Notes: generated by a model not told the origin, from the letters alone. A stretch of 64,000 nucleotides of DNA from Larkinella punicea (GCF_003334855.1 NZ_QOWE01000002.1:364150-428149); one strand, 5' to 3'; shown: positions 1-8,754, numbered from the stretch's first letter. Numbers and translations are program-made.

Positions 1-854
1 ACTAGTTTCACCGGGCTTTCCAGCGAAGCAGGCGTTAGGGTAAACGTCTGGCGGTTTTGACGGCCTTTCCTATCATACTGGTAATCCGTTACGCTTTCGA
101 TAGTTTGAGTTCCGACGACTTGCGCCCCCCATTTCAACTGAAACTGGGTATTGATCAGCGCACGTCCTACCACATCGGAAGTAACCAGCGCACTCGAACC
201 GGGGACGATACCGGGCAAATTGAACGAAACGGTTTTATCGGTTCCGATGCCGAGATATTCCAGCCACTCCCGGCCCGACCGAACCAGGTTGGTCATTTCT
301 CCGCTTGCTTTGTAAAACGCGTAGTCGTCAAATTCGGTGATTACTGTACCGGTTTGCGGCAGCGTAGGCTGAGTGGCGATGCGTTTGCCGGTTTTGTGGC
401 CGAACGTCAGAAAATAATAGGTCGTATCGGTGTAGGGATTGATCTGGTGCGAGAGTCGCCGGGTGGTCGAATCGTAGGAAATGGGGTGCGGACTTTCGGC
501 AAAAAAATAGACGGCGTCGCTGGCATCGAAACGGCCATCGGTTTCGCCGGTTACCCAAATGACATTTTCGGTCAGGTCGCGCGGGCGGGTTTTGTTGTTG
601 GCCTGCGGTAAGGTAGCCCCGCCGTTGCCAAAAAGTCGGATCGTGCGCGGGTCGACGGTCGAAACAGGAACGCCCGATTTCGTCAGAAAAGCCGCATCGA
701 GTTTGTAGATACCGGTTTTCGAAATGCCTATTTTCAGCCACGGTCCTTCGGCCAATACGGACGGTACCGATTGCGCCTGCGTAGCCAGAGCCCATCCGAT
801 TCCAAGCAGCCAACCCGCCAACCCGCATCTAGTCCGTTTTTTCCACCCAAACAT
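1..854 (-). CDS. porU: Type IX secretion sortase PorU, N-terminal part (truncated by window edge)
   Basis: The reading frame runs from an ATG at 854 off the left edge, giving 284 visible residues. Residues 1-28 look like a basic, hydrophobic signal peptide ending near TQAQ. The mature part has the PorU N-terminal pattern: KTGIYKLD at 46-53, RLFGNGG at 73-79 and GETDGRFDASD at 103-113. PorU is the cell-surface cysteine protease (C25 family) that removes T9SS C-terminal domains and attaches cargo to the outer membrane; its catalytic domain would lie outside this window. The start codon overlaps the end of the SprT-like gene by 26 bases in another frame, suggesting co-transcription. A shorter 166-codon frame in the same stretch is a shadow without recognisable motifs. 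The family call rests on remembered sequence pattern only. Confidence 0.78.
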   Translation of the reverse strand, partial: MFGWKKRTRCGLAGWLLGIGWALATQAQSVPSVLAEGPWLKIGISKTGIYKLDAAFLTKSGVPVSTVDPRTIRLFGNGGATLPQANNKTRPRDLTENVIWVTGETDGRFDASDAVYFFAESPHPISYDSTTRRLSHQINPYTDTTYYFLTFGHKTGKRIATQPTLPQTGTVITEFDDYAFYKASGEMTNLVRSGREWLEYLGIGTDKTVSFNLPGIVPGSSALVTSDVVGRALINTQFQLKWGAQVVGTQTIESVTDYQYDRKGRQNRQTFTLTPASLESPVKL

Positions 855-1431
855 GCGCCCAAATTGATACTCTCAATCCTGTAGTCTTCTCCGTACAAAC
901 GACGCGGGTTCGCCGTTTCATGCCTCGGATGTATTCTTTCTGCAAAAAACGAAACGTCTCCCCTTCCGGCATCTCCACCAGCAACTGTTTTCCGGCGGGT
1001 TGCTCATCCATTTCCCGCAACGAACGGGTAAGCGTCGGATGTGCCCCCGTCGAAGCCGCCGGATTACTGAGATAATGTTTCAACGGAATCAATACGGTTT
1101 TTGGAAAAACCGACTCGTGCAACACGGGCTGCATGACTTCCCGGAAGGTTTTTTTCCAGATCGGTCCGTGCGGCTGCCCAAACCGCCGATAGCGTTGGTA
1201 CACCAGTAAATGGGCGACTTCGTGCAGGTAGGTGATCAGGAAAGCGTAGGGATTCAAGTCGCTATTGACGGTAATGGTCAATCCTTTTCCGGGTTCGGCC
1301 CGAAAATCGCCCAGCTTCGTACGCCGGGGACGCGACGCAACAAATGTGAAGGGATGGTTTTTCCACAAATCGTAGCAATAGGAAACCGCATGGCCCGGCA
1401 GGTGTTTTTCAAAAAGACGAAGTACTTCCAT
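829..1431 (-). CDS. SprT-like zinc metalloprotease domain protein
   Basis: This 200-residue protein has the zinc motif HEVAH at residues 70-74 and a likely third ligand, H88, in the HGPIW context typical of SprT-like domains. It is cytoplasmic, with no signal peptide. SprT/Spartan relatives bind zinc and, in eukaryotes, cleave DNA-protein crosslinks; the role of the bacterial short forms is not established. The C-terminal part (about 150-200) is basic and rich in beta-forming residues and ends HVWVEKTD. I chose the ATG at 1431; a GTG two codons upstream (1437) is the alternative. The 3' end overlaps the porU start by 26 bases, so the two genes are probably translated from one message. Confidence 0.85.
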   Translation of the reverse strand: MEVLRLFEKHLPGHAVSYCYDLWKNHPFTFVASRPRRTKLGDFRAEPGKGLTITVNSDLNPYAFLITYLHEVAHLLVYQRYRRFGQPHGPIWKKTFREVMQPVLHESVFPKTVLIPLKHYLSNPAASTGAHPTLTRSLREMDEQPAGKQLLVEMPEGETFRFLQKEYIRGMKRRTRVVCTEKTTGLRVSIWAHVWVEKTD

Positions 1432-1443
1432 TCCCACTAAAAC

Positions 1444-1476
1444 AAAAAAGCCCTATCATAAAGATAAGGCTTTTTC
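1444..1476 (-). terminator. Intrinsic terminator after the small lipoprotein gene
   Basis: A stem formed by AAAAAGCC-C-TATC and GATA-A-GGCTTTTT with a 5-base loop and a T-rich run on both sides. It lies just downstream of the lipoprotein gene read on the minus strand and upstream of the SprT-like gene. The A/T flanks make it usable in either direction. Confidence 0.7.
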
Positions 1477-1502
1477 CGTCAGTTCGTTTTCAGACCGTCG
1501 GA

Positions 1503-1694
1503 TTACTTCGTCGTATCGGCAGCCGCGCTGTCAGCCGGAGCAGCCGTTGCGCTGTCGGTCGACATCATGCTGCTGTCTGATGACATCGTAGCCGTGCTGT
1601 CTGTTGTTGTCGTTTCTTCCGTTTTTGGTTTGCTTTGGCAGGCTGCGAAGGTAAGCATGCTACCTACGAACAGAAGTGCGAATACTTTTTTCAT
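1503..1694 (-). CDS. Small Ser/Thr/Asp-rich lipoprotein
   Basis: A 63-residue protein starting MKKVFALLFVGSML with a lipobox ending FAAC, so it should be cleaved and lipidated at C19. The mature part is almost entirely Ser, Thr, Ala, Asp and Glu, with no aromatic residues, which suggests a disordered acidic linker-like peptide in the envelope. Similar short lipoproteins are common in Cytophagales but have no assigned function. It has its own consensus promoter (1725-1753) and terminator (1444-1476), so it is a free-standing, probably well expressed unit. Confidence 0.75.
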   Translation of the reverse strand: MKKVFALLFVGSMLTFAACQSKPKTEETTTTDSTATMSSDSSMMSTDSATAAPADSAAADTTK

Positions 1695-1724
1695 TGCGTC
1701 TCGGGGCGTTTAAGGTTTGAGCTC

Positions 1725-1753
1725 CAAATTTAACATAAAATCAAAAAATACAA
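1725..1753 (-). promoter_or_regulatory. Bacteroidota-type promoter of the small lipoprotein gene
   Basis: Read on the minus strand: TTG (1753-1751), an 18-base spacer, then TAAATTTG (1732-1725), an exact TAnnTTTG -7 box. The gene starts about 30 bases downstream of the box. Confidence 0.6.
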
Positions 1754-1819
1754 TAACATCCTGCCTCTCAACTGGTAAAATATAGGATAGGCTTCTAAAT
1801 ATCACATTACATATGGTAT

Positions 1820-2326
1820 TTATTCTGTACTGCGGCTGGATCGGGCTTTGAATCGGTCATACATGCCGGTGCTGCGAAAAGTCAACAGTTTATGCCCGAA
1901 ATAATTGGCCAGAAAGCTAAATCCCATGCCTACGACGTGTGAGCTTTTTTCACGCCAGAATAACGATGCGGTTGGGAAATGCGGGTTGGCTACCCATTTC
2001 AGCGTTGCGACCGCCATACCCACCTGCACACCCCAGGCAACCAGTGCAATCACCAGAAACTTGACAACTTCACGACCCGTATTGCCGGTTTCGCGCGCCG
2101 AAAAAGCATAATTCTTGGTGGGGAGAAAACTGACCACCGTGGCCGTCAGGTAGCCTAATAAAACGCTGGTATCGAAATTGAAGAATTTTCGATAGAAGAT
2201 CTGGGAGACGAAGTTGACCGTTGCTCCTAAAAGCGCCGTTAAAAAGAATGTAAAAAAGCTTTTCCCTTTTACTTCCTGGGTTGTAGGTTGGCTGTTATTC
2301 ACACTGATCACCTGGTGCAGGGGCAT
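1820..2326 (-). CDS. GtrA-like membrane protein
   Basis: A 168-residue protein with four predicted membrane segments, at about 25-45, 52-72, 87-107 and 128-148. The sequence FLANYFGHKLLTF near residue 137 resembles the end of the GtrA fold. GtrA proteins are thought to flip or help transfer polyprenyl-linked sugars across the inner membrane, or act with glycosyltransferases in O-antigen and wall glycosylation. No glycosyltransferase gene lies next to it, so its partner is unknown. The ATG at 2326 fits the length of the family (about 120-170 residues). Confidence 0.75.
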   Translation of the reverse strand: MPLHQVISVNNSQPTTQEVKGKSFFTFFLTALLGATVNFVSQIFYRKFFNFDTSVLLGYLTATVVSFLPTKNYAFSARETGNTGREVVKFLVIALVAWGVQVGMAVATLKWVANPHFPTASLFWREKSSHVVGMGFSFLANYFGHKLLTFRSTGMYDRFKARSSRSTE

Positions 2327-2412
2327 TTAGTTGTTTGAGAACTCAAAGGTAAAAAACTACCCGAATTACACCTGTATCGGTGAAGAGTTTATGAGCCAAC
2401 GGTTGGCAGGCT

Positions 2413-3804
2413 CTACATCAAATTCTGAAATAAACCGGGCACCAGCCCCAGAATGATCGTGATGGCCGTGGCCGCGATCAACACAAACCGGTAGAACGGA
2501 GCCACCTGAATGTAAGTTGATGAACCTTCCCGGAAATACATGGCGATCACCACCCGGAAGTAATAATAAATTCCCACCGCCGACATCAAAACCGCCAACA
2601 CCAGAATCCAGACCATGCCTTTGTCGATTGCCGCCGAGAAAACCATGAATTTCCCCCAGAAACCGGCCGTTAGCGGAATCCCGGCGAGTGACAACATGGA
2701 AACCGCCAGAATGAAGGCCAATAAGGGGTTCTGACGTGATAGTCCGTTGAAAGCCGAGTACGTATCGTCGGGCCGGCCGTCGGTAACCCGCTGTTTGGCG
2801 ACCACCAGCAAAATGCCAAAGGCCGCGATGGTGGCGACGGAATAGGCCAATGAATAAAAGACGAGTGCCTGCTTTGATTGTGGCCCCAGAGCCGCCAAAC
2901 CGATCAGGAGATAGCCTGCGTGGGAAATGCTCGAATAGGCCATCATCCGTTTAAAGCTGTCCTGGTAAGCCGCCGTCAGGTTGCCGACCAGCAAGGTCAG
3001 CCCCGTAATAGCCGCCAGCGTGATCCACCAGAAACCGTAAATGGCCCCGAAAGCAACCGACAGCAACTGGAGCAAAGCCGCAAAACCGGCGGTTTTGACG
3101 ACCGTGGACATAAAAGCCGTAAACAAGGTCGGTGCGCCTTCGTAAACGTCGGGTGTCCAGAAGTGAAACGGAGCCGCCGATACTTTGAACAGCATCCCGA
3201 TCAATATCAGCAATACACCCATGTAGAGCAACAAAGACGGACGGCCCTGCGACAGCGCAATGTAGCCTTTGATATCGGTCAGCGTGAACGAACCGGCCGC
3301 GCCATACAACAAGGCTATGCCAAACAGCATGATGCCGGTGGCGAAAGCGCCCATCAGAAAATACTTCAGAGCCGCTTCATTGGAACGCAGATTCTTTTTG
3401 TCACTCCCCGTCAGGACGTACATGGAGACCGAGAGAATTTCGACACCAACAAAGAGCATAATCAGGTTTTCATAGGCGATCATCATGATGGCGCCAACGA
3501 TTGAAAACAGCAGAATGGCGTAATATTCAGCCGGTTGAGCAGCTTCATCGTCCAAAAAATCACCGGAAAGCGAGACGACCATAAAGGCCGAAACCAGCAC
3601 GATGCCCGTGAATAAAATCGCCGTGTTGCTCACCAGCAGCATGTCGCCGAAATAGAGGTACGATTTATTCCACTCCAGAAACCCGGCTCCCAGGGTAAGC
3701 AGGATAAAAAATAAAGTCGCCGGTAACAGAACCGCCCGGGACTTCAGAAAGCCCAGGTACAAGAGTACGATTCCAAATACAGACAGCAGTATAATCGAAA
3801 GCAT
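2413..3804 (-). CDS. nuoN: NADH-quinone oxidoreductase subunit N
   Basis: A 463-residue polytopic membrane protein with about 14 hydrophobic segments. It is one of the three Mrp-antiporter-like proton pumping subunits of respiratory complex I. Key features visible are a Glu in FVGVEILSVSMYVL, the broken-helix Lys region LFKVSAAPFHFWTPDVYEG, and a following Lys in TVVKTAG. The length is close to the usual 460-490. It lies 47 bases downstream of nuoM in a K-L-M-N array and is the last gene of that run. A short dyad (GCCAA-N3-TTGGC) around 2393-2413 overlaps its end but lacks a T-run. Confidence 0.95.
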   Translation of the reverse strand: MLSIILLSVFGIVLLYLGFLKSRAVLLPATLFFILLTLGAGFLEWNKSYLYFGDMLLVSNTAILFTGIVLVSAFMVVSLSGDFLDDEAAQPAEYYAILLFSIVGAIMMIAYENLIMLFVGVEILSVSMYVLTGSDKKNLRSNEAALKYFLMGAFATGIMLFGIALLYGAAGSFTLTDIKGYIALSQGRPSLLLYMGVLLILIGMLFKVSAAPFHFWTPDVYEGAPTLFTAFMSTVVKTAGFAALLQLLSVAFGAIYGFWWITLAAITGLTLLVGNLTAAYQDSFKRMMAYSSISHAGYLLIGLAALGPQSKQALVFYSLAYSVATIAAFGILLVVAKQRVTDGRPDDTYSAFNGLSRQNPLLAFILAVSMLSLAGIPLTAGFWGKFMVFSAAIDKGMVWILVLAVLMSAVGIYYYFRVVIAMYFREGSSTYIQVAPFYRFVLIAATAITIILGLVPGLFQNLM

Positions 3805-3851
3805 ATCTTTTATCGTTTGAAGTCAAACCGCACCGGCGGCCCGGCTTATCC

Positions 3852-5306
3852 TTATTTTATAAACTGTAACAGATTCGCGACGGCCGGTTCGGTCAGTTTC
3901 AAAAACGAATTGGGAACCAGTCCAATCCAGAAAACCATGATGCAAAGCGGAATGAACACCCAGCTTTCGCTGCCGGAGACGTCTTTGAAACCGGTCGTTA
4001 CATCCGTGGTTTTGCCGAACATCGCCTTTTGGAACAACCGCAGCATGTAAACCGCCCCGAAAATGATGGTCAGACCGGCAATGGCACCCAGAATGTTGTT
4101 GTATTCGAACACACCGGCCAGCAGCAAAAACTCACCGACAAAACCGTTCGTCAGCGGCAGGGCTACACTGCCCAGCAGCAGAATCATGAAATACACCGTC
4201 AGCTTTGGCGTGTAACGGGTGATGCCGCCCATCTGGTCGAGCAGCCGGGTGTTGGTGCGCGACGCAATGATGTCGGCCACAAAAAACATCCCGACCACGT
4301 TAATCCCGTGCGCCAGCATCTGCACCAGCGCACCCTGAATACCATAGGACGTTTGCGAGAAAACCCCGGCGGCCATCAAACCGACGTGCGAAAAAGATGA
4401 ATAGGCAATCAGTCGCTTGATGTCGCGCTGGCGAATGGCAATGATCGCACCGTAGACAATACCGATGACGGAAAGGACAATCGCCGTGGTTCCCCACATG
4501 TCAACACCTTCCGGAACAATGGGCAGCAACAGGCGAATGACGCCATAAACCCCCATTTTCAGCATAATACCGGCCAGCAGCATGGTGGCGGGTGTTGGTG
4601 ATTCGACGTAGGTATCGGGTTGCCAGGTATGAAATGGGAAAACCGGCATTTTGATGGCAAAGGCGATGAAAAAGGCCCAGAAAATCCAGGTTTGCTCGGT
4701 TGCGCTTAGCGTCAGGTTATACAGATCCGTAATCGCCGACGAATGCAGACCGGCTGTGGTCGATGTTTTGAAGTACAGATAAACCAGCGCCACCAGCATG
4801 AAAAGGCTCCCGAAAATCGTGTACACGAAAAACTTGAACGTAACCGCGATCCGGTTTTCGCCCCCCCAGGAAGCCGCCAGGAAATAAATCGGAATCAGAG
4901 CCGCTTCAAAATACAGGTAGAACAGAAACGCATCCCGCGCCGTGAAAACCCCCATCAAGGCGGCTTGCATGAACAGAATCAGGGCGTAAAAAACCGCCGG
5001 ACGTTCGTAGGTATGGCGAAAAGCCGATAGAATGATCAGGGGAGTCAGGAGGCCGGTCAGCACCACCAGCAACAGACTGACGCCGTCGATCCCGGCACTG
5101 AAGCGAATGCTGCCCGCGGCAATCCACGGATAATCGAAGGCGAATTGCGACGTTGCGTCGGGAACAAAACTAAAAAAAGCGTAACCCGACAAGCCCAGTT
5201 CGACCAGAGCGCCCAGAAAAGCGATTTGTTTGGCCTGTTTCCCCCCAACAGCCAGCACCAGCAGGGCTGCCAGAATCGGAAAAAGCAGAATAGAAAGTGT
5301 AAGCAT
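3852..5306 (-). CDS. nuoM: NADH-quinone oxidoreductase subunit M
   Basis: A 484-residue membrane protein of complex I and the second antiporter-like proton channel. The family Glu lies in LYFEAALIPIYFL and the family Lys in FAIKMPVFPFHTWQPD; GIMLKMGVYG supplies a second conserved Lys. Length and gene order (nuoL before, nuoN after) match the family. The gap to nuoL is 45 bases, consistent with one transcript. The long plus-strand frames across this gene are antisense shadows without motifs. Confidence 0.95.
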   Translation of the reverse strand: MLTLSILLFPILAALLVLAVGGKQAKQIAFLGALVELGLSGYAFFSFVPDATSQFAFDYPWIAAGSIRFSAGIDGVSLLLVVLTGLLTPLIILSAFRHTYERPAVFYALILFMQAALMGVFTARDAFLFYLYFEAALIPIYFLAASWGGENRIAVTFKFFVYTIFGSLFMLVALVYLYFKTSTTAGLHSSAITDLYNLTLSATEQTWIFWAFFIAFAIKMPVFPFHTWQPDTYVESPTPATMLLAGIMLKMGVYGVIRLLLPIVPEGVDMWGTTAIVLSVIGIVYGAIIAIRQRDIKRLIAYSSFSHVGLMAAGVFSQTSYGIQGALVQMLAHGINVVGMFFVADIIASRTNTRLLDQMGGITRYTPKLTVYFMILLLGSVALPLTNGFVGEFLLLAGVFEYNNILGAIAGLTIIFGAVYMLRLFQKAMFGKTTDVTTGFKDVSGSESWVFIPLCIMVFWIGLVPNSFLKLTEPAVANLLQFIK

Positions 5307-5351
5307 CTACTAGTTGTATGATAAGTGACTGTTGACCAATCCGCCCATGCA

Positions 5352-7289
5352 CTAAAACTTGATAAAAAACCGCAGCCACAGAATGGTGGCAATACTGACG
5401 ACCATCGCGAAAAGATAGAAACCGATGGAACCGGTCTGCATTTTCCGCAACTGCCCCGATGTTTGTTTGACGCCCCAGCCGATGCCGTTCACGACGCCGT
5501 CGATGATAAACTCACCGAAACTATAGAAGGCATCCGACAACCCGCGGGTCGGTTTCACAATGATGGTTTCGTACAGTTCGTCAATGTAATATTTGTTATA
5601 CAGCACTTTCTCGACCACCGGGCGATCGACCGTATCCGGCTCGGGCATCGTAACCCGCTGGATATACAGAACGTAGGCAACCACCAGCGACAAAATAGCG
5701 ACACCCGACGAAATACCCATCAGCATGTATTCTTCGCTGTGGGTCAGCAGGGTTTCATTAAATGCTTCGGGTCTGACTTTGTGCGATAATTCAAAAATCG
5801 GGTTCAGGAACTCAGCCAGATGGGCGCTGCCGCCCAGGGCTTCCGGAACGTTGAAGAAACCGCCGATGACCGACAAAACCGCCAGCACCAGCAACGGAAC
5901 CGTCATCGTGGCGGGGGATTCGTGCAGATGTTCACGGGTGTGTTCCGTGCCACGGAACCGTCCAAAAAACGTCAGGAACAGCAGTCGGAACATGTAGAAA
6001 GAAGTCATGGCCGAGCCGATCACACCCAGAATCCAGAGGAATTTGTTGTGCTCGTAGACGTGCATCAGAATTTCGTCTTTCGAGAAGAAACCGGCGAACG
6101 GCGGAATACCGGAAATGGCAATGGTGGCAATCAGGAAGGTCCAGTAGGTAACCGGCAGGTATTTCCGCAAACCGCCCATTTTGCGAATATCCTGCTCATC
6201 GGCCATCGCGTGGATCACGCTACCGGCTCCGAGGAACAGCAAGGCTTTGAAGAAAGCGTGGGTCATGACGTGGAACATGCCGGACGTATAGCCCATCACG
6301 CTCAATCCGAGGAACATATACCCCAACTGGCTGACCGTGGAGTAGGCCAGCACTTTCTTGATGTCGTTTTGAACCAGACCAATCGACGCAGCCAGCAGAG
6401 CCGTGGCGATGGCAATGCCGCCCATAATTTCGAGCGTAATCGGCGACAGCGTGTAGAGAACGTTCGAGCGGACGACCATGTAGATGCCCGCCGTTACCAT
6501 CGTGGCTGCGTGGATCAGGGCCGAAACCGGAGTTGGCCCGGCCATAGCGTCCGGAAGCCAGGTATAGAGCGGAATCTGCGCTGATTTCCCCATCGCCCCG
6601 ACAAACAGCAGCATCGTAATGGCAACGACCGTGGGATCGCTGACGGGAAAACCGGCCGCCTGTTCGAACACTTCGAGGTATTCGACGGTGCCGAACGCGC
6701 CCATGATCATGAAAATACCGAGCAGGAAACCGAGGTCACCGATGCGGTTCATGACGAAGGCTTTCCGGGCCGCGTTGTTGTAACTCGTATTTTTATTCCA
6801 GAAACCGATCAGCAGGTACGAGCAAAGCCCGACGCCTTCCCAGCCGATGAACATGACGACGTAGTTGGACCCCATCACCAGCAGGAGCATGAAGAACAAA
6901 AACAGGTTCAGGAAAGCCATAAACTTTCCGTAGCCGTCGTCGTGTTTCATGTAGCCGATGGAATAAATGTGGATCAATGATCCGACACCGGTCACAATCA
7001 GCAACATGATCAGCGAAAGCTGGTCGATCTGGAACGAAAATGGGATGTTGAAGTGGCCGACCGTGATCCAGTCGAACAAAACCGTTCGGATGGGGGCGGC
7101 ATTCCCTAGTTCAGAAATGGTAGTAAAACCGTCGAACACCAGCAGAACACAGGCAAAAGCGGCCAGGGGGCCTAAAGCGCCGATGATTCCGACCAGACTG
7201 GTGGGCACCTTCCGAAAACCAATTCCATTAATAATGAATCCGATTAAAGGCAACAGCGGAATCAAGAGTATCAGTAAATCCGTCTGCAT
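5352..7289 (-). CDS. nuoL: NADH-quinone oxidoreductase subunit L
   Basis: A 645-residue subunit of complex I with about 16 membrane helices and the long amphipathic C-terminal arm that clamps the pumping subunits. The family Glu is in FIGWEGVGLCSYLL and the Lys in GAMGKSAQIPLYTWLPDAM; the adjacent LIHAATMVTAGIYM is the classic NuoL/ND5 signature. The C-terminal 100 residues include a predicted long helix and a final membrane anchor. It is preceded by a 117-base gap to nuoK that contains an inverted repeat, unlike the short gaps elsewhere in the array. Confidence 0.96.
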   Translation of the reverse strand: MQTDLLILLIPLLPLIGFIINGIGFRKVPTSLVGIIGALGPLAAFACVLLVFDGFTTISELGNAAPIRTVLFDWITVGHFNIPFSFQIDQLSLIMLLIVTGVGSLIHIYSIGYMKHDDGYGKFMAFLNLFLFFMLLLVMGSNYVVMFIGWEGVGLCSYLLIGFWNKNTSYNNAARKAFVMNRIGDLGFLLGIFMIMGAFGTVEYLEVFEQAAGFPVSDPTVVAITMLLFVGAMGKSAQIPLYTWLPDAMAGPTPVSALIHAATMVTAGIYMVVRSNVLYTLSPITLEIMGGIAIATALLAASIGLVQNDIKKVLAYSTVSQLGYMFLGLSVMGYTSGMFHVMTHAFFKALLFLGAGSVIHAMADEQDIRKMGGLRKYLPVTYWTFLIATIAISGIPPFAGFFSKDEILMHVYEHNKFLWILGVIGSAMTSFYMFRLLFLTFFGRFRGTEHTREHLHESPATMTVPLLVLAVLSVIGGFFNVPEALGGSAHLAEFLNPIFELSHKVRPEAFNETLLTHSEEYMLMGISSGVAILSLVVAYVLYIQRVTMPEPDTVDRPVVEKVLYNKYYIDELYETIIVKPTRGLSDAFYSFGEFIIDGVVNGIGWGVKQTSGQLRKMQTGSIGFYLFAMVVSIATILWLRFFIKF

Positions 7290-7334
7290 TTCTTAGAGCT
7301 ATAGCGTTGTTAAAAAATGACGATGAATGATGGA

Positions 7335-7380
7335 TGATGAACGATGAATGGGCTGACGCGTAGCAATTCATCGTTCATCA
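7335..7380. repeat. Inverted repeat between nuoK and nuoL (ATGAACGATGAAT family)
   Basis: Perfect 15-base arms TGATGAACGATGAAT (7335-7349) and its reverse complement (7366-7380) around a 16-base loop. The similarity continues imperfectly outward to about 7320 and 7400 through further ATGATGAA-like units. It would fold in the nuoKL message between the two reading frames. Similar wording (AATGATGAATG) recurs in the repeat at 23041. Confidence 0.7.
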
Positions 7381-7406
7381 TTACATCGTTCATCATTTAT
7401 TGAAAC

Positions 7407-7754
7407 TTACCACTTGAGTTTATTGAGCAAGCCGACGTCAATTGAACGGGTATTGCGGTAAATCATCACGATGATGGCGAGCCCAATGGCTACTTCGGCC
7501 GCAGCAACTGCCATGATGAAAAAGACAAAAACCTGACCGGTAGGATCGGCCCGGTAGGATGAGAAAGCAATGAGCATCAGATTGACGGAGTTGAGCATCA
7601 GCTCAATCGACATGAAAATGATGATGGCATTTCGCCGGGTCAATACACCGATAATGCCGATGACAAACAGCGCCGTGCTAATGATGAGGTAGTATTTCAA
7701 GTCGATCAGTTGGATCACTTCGGGTACTTGAATCGGCACTTGGGTTGGCTGCAT
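7407..7754 (-). CDS. nuoK: NADH-quinone oxidoreductase subunit K
   Basis: A 115-residue protein with three membrane helices; it is the small MrpC-like subunit of complex I that links the quinone-side subunits to the pumps. The two essential membrane Glu residues of the family are visible in IFMSIELMLNSVNLML and in AAAEVAIGLAIIV. There is an N-terminal extension of about 15 residues before the first helix. No nuoJ, nuoI or nuoH gene precedes it; instead a 155-base non-coding stretch with a consensus promoter does. So nuoKLMN appears to be transcribed separately from the rest of complex I. Confidence 0.95.
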   Translation of the reverse strand: MQPTQVPIQVPEVIQLIDLKYYLIISTALFVIGIIGVLTRRNAIIIFMSIELMLNSVNLMLIAFSSYRADPTGQVFVFFIMAVAAAEVAIGLAIIVMIYRNTRSIDVGLLNKLKW

Positions 7755-7826
7755 ACGACTCTGAAGTTCGATTACTACTGGTTAAGGCCTTGTTCCGGTT
7801 CTGGGTGAGCAGCGGAGAAGACCCGG

Positions 7827-7856
7827 CAAAGTTAAGTAATATTCCCGCTTACTCAA
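7827..7856 (-). promoter_or_regulatory. Consensus promoter before nuoK
   Basis: On the minus strand, TTG (7856-7854), exactly 19 bases, then TAACTTTG (7834-7827). This is a full match to the Bacteroidota TTG-N19-TAnnTTTG pattern. It predicts transcription starting near 7819 with a leader of about 65 bases before the nuoK ATG at 7754. Confidence 0.65.
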
Positions 7857-7909
7857 ACGGTTTGGGAATTTGGAATGAGTACAGGTTATCGGACGGTTTT
7901 CTTCCGCGA

Positions 7910-8719
7910 TTACCGCTTGTTAAACATCCGCAGTTTGATCTCCGTCAGTTTCCGTTTGGTGTCGAGCGGAAATTCACTCTTCAGAATCCAGTCGTAGAAA
8001 GACGGTTCTTTTTGCAGCACATCGACCACCAGCGTGCCTTTGTGCTTGCCAAAATTGACCACTTCCTTGCCTTCCTTGTTGTAGACCATGTGCCCCCGCA
8101 AATCGACGTTGTTGTTCAGCATCAACTTGTTGAGAATATCCACATCGTTGCCAATGATGATTTCGTTGCCTTTTTCGTCGTTGACAATCGCGCCGTCGTA
8201 GCGAACGACCATCGACTCCAGCACCTCAAAGGTGGCAACTGTATCGGCTTCCGCACTATGGGCGTTGATGAGGTCTTTGCCACAATAAAACTTGTAGGCG
8301 GCTTTCAGCGTTCGCGGTTCCATCATGTGAAAAATCCGCTGTACGTCGATCAGACGCCGGTTTTTGAGGTCGAAATCGACATTGGCGCGCAAAAATTCTT
8401 CCACTAACAGGGGAATATCGAAGCGGTTGCAGTTGTATCCACCCAAATCACAGCCGTCCAGAAACTGGGCCATAGAGCGGGCCACGGTTTTGAAGGTCGG
8501 TTCGTCTTTTATATCCTCGTCGTAAATACCGTGAATCAGACTGGTTTCGATCGGGATGGGAATCGTGGGATTGATGCGCTGGGTTTTGATGACTACTTCG
8601 CCATTGGGAAGTGCCTTGGCGATACTGATTTCAACAATCCGGTCTTTCATCGGGTCGATGCCCGTGGTTTCCAGATCGAAGAAAGCCAGTGGTTTTTTAA
8701 GAATGAGCGTATGCGTCAT
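7910..8719 (-). CDS. DnaQ-like 3'-5' exonuclease (DEDDh)
   Basis: A 269-residue protein. The exonuclease fold occupies about residues 8-180, with the three DEDDh motifs: FDLETTG (Exo I), the NCNRFDIPLL block (Exo II) and HSAEADTVATF (Exo III with catalytic His and Asp). The C-terminal 90 residues, ending KRKLTEIKLRMFNKR, hold a second small region containing FGKHKGTLVVDVL, as in other stand-alone DnaQ/RNase T relatives of Bacteroidota. It probably trims 3' ends of DNA in repair or proofreading; whether it binds the replicative polymerase cannot be told from sequence. Its -7 box lies at 8755-8762. Confidence 0.85.
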   Translation of the reverse strand: MTHTLILKKPLAFFDLETTGIDPMKDRIVEISIAKALPNGEVVIKTQRINPTIPIPIETSLIHGIYDEDIKDEPTFKTVARSMAQFLDGCDLGGYNCNRFDIPLLVEEFLRANVDFDLKNRRLIDVQRIFHMMEPRTLKAAYKFYCGKDLINAHSAEADTVATFEVLESMVVRYDGAIVNDEKGNEIIIGNDVDILNKLMLNNNVDLRGHMVYNKEGKEVVNFGKHKGTLVVDVLQKEPSFYDWILKSEFPLDTKRKLTEIKLRMFNKR

Positions 8720-8754
8720 AGCCGGTTTACGTACGTGTACGGGATGTACGGCTG

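Noticed and set aside
328..828. 166-codon minus-strand frame at the left edge
   Set aside because: Same strand but another frame than porU, whose motifs (KTGIYKLD, RLFGNGG) are convincing; the 166-codon product is Arg/His-rich without motifs.
2393..2413. Dyad GCCAA-CGG-TTGGC near the nuoN end as terminator
   Set aside because: Short stem without T-run; not enough to call a terminator.
5820..6584. Plus-strand frame (254 codons) across nuoL
   Set aside because: Antisense of a well-conserved subunit gene; no start signal or motif.
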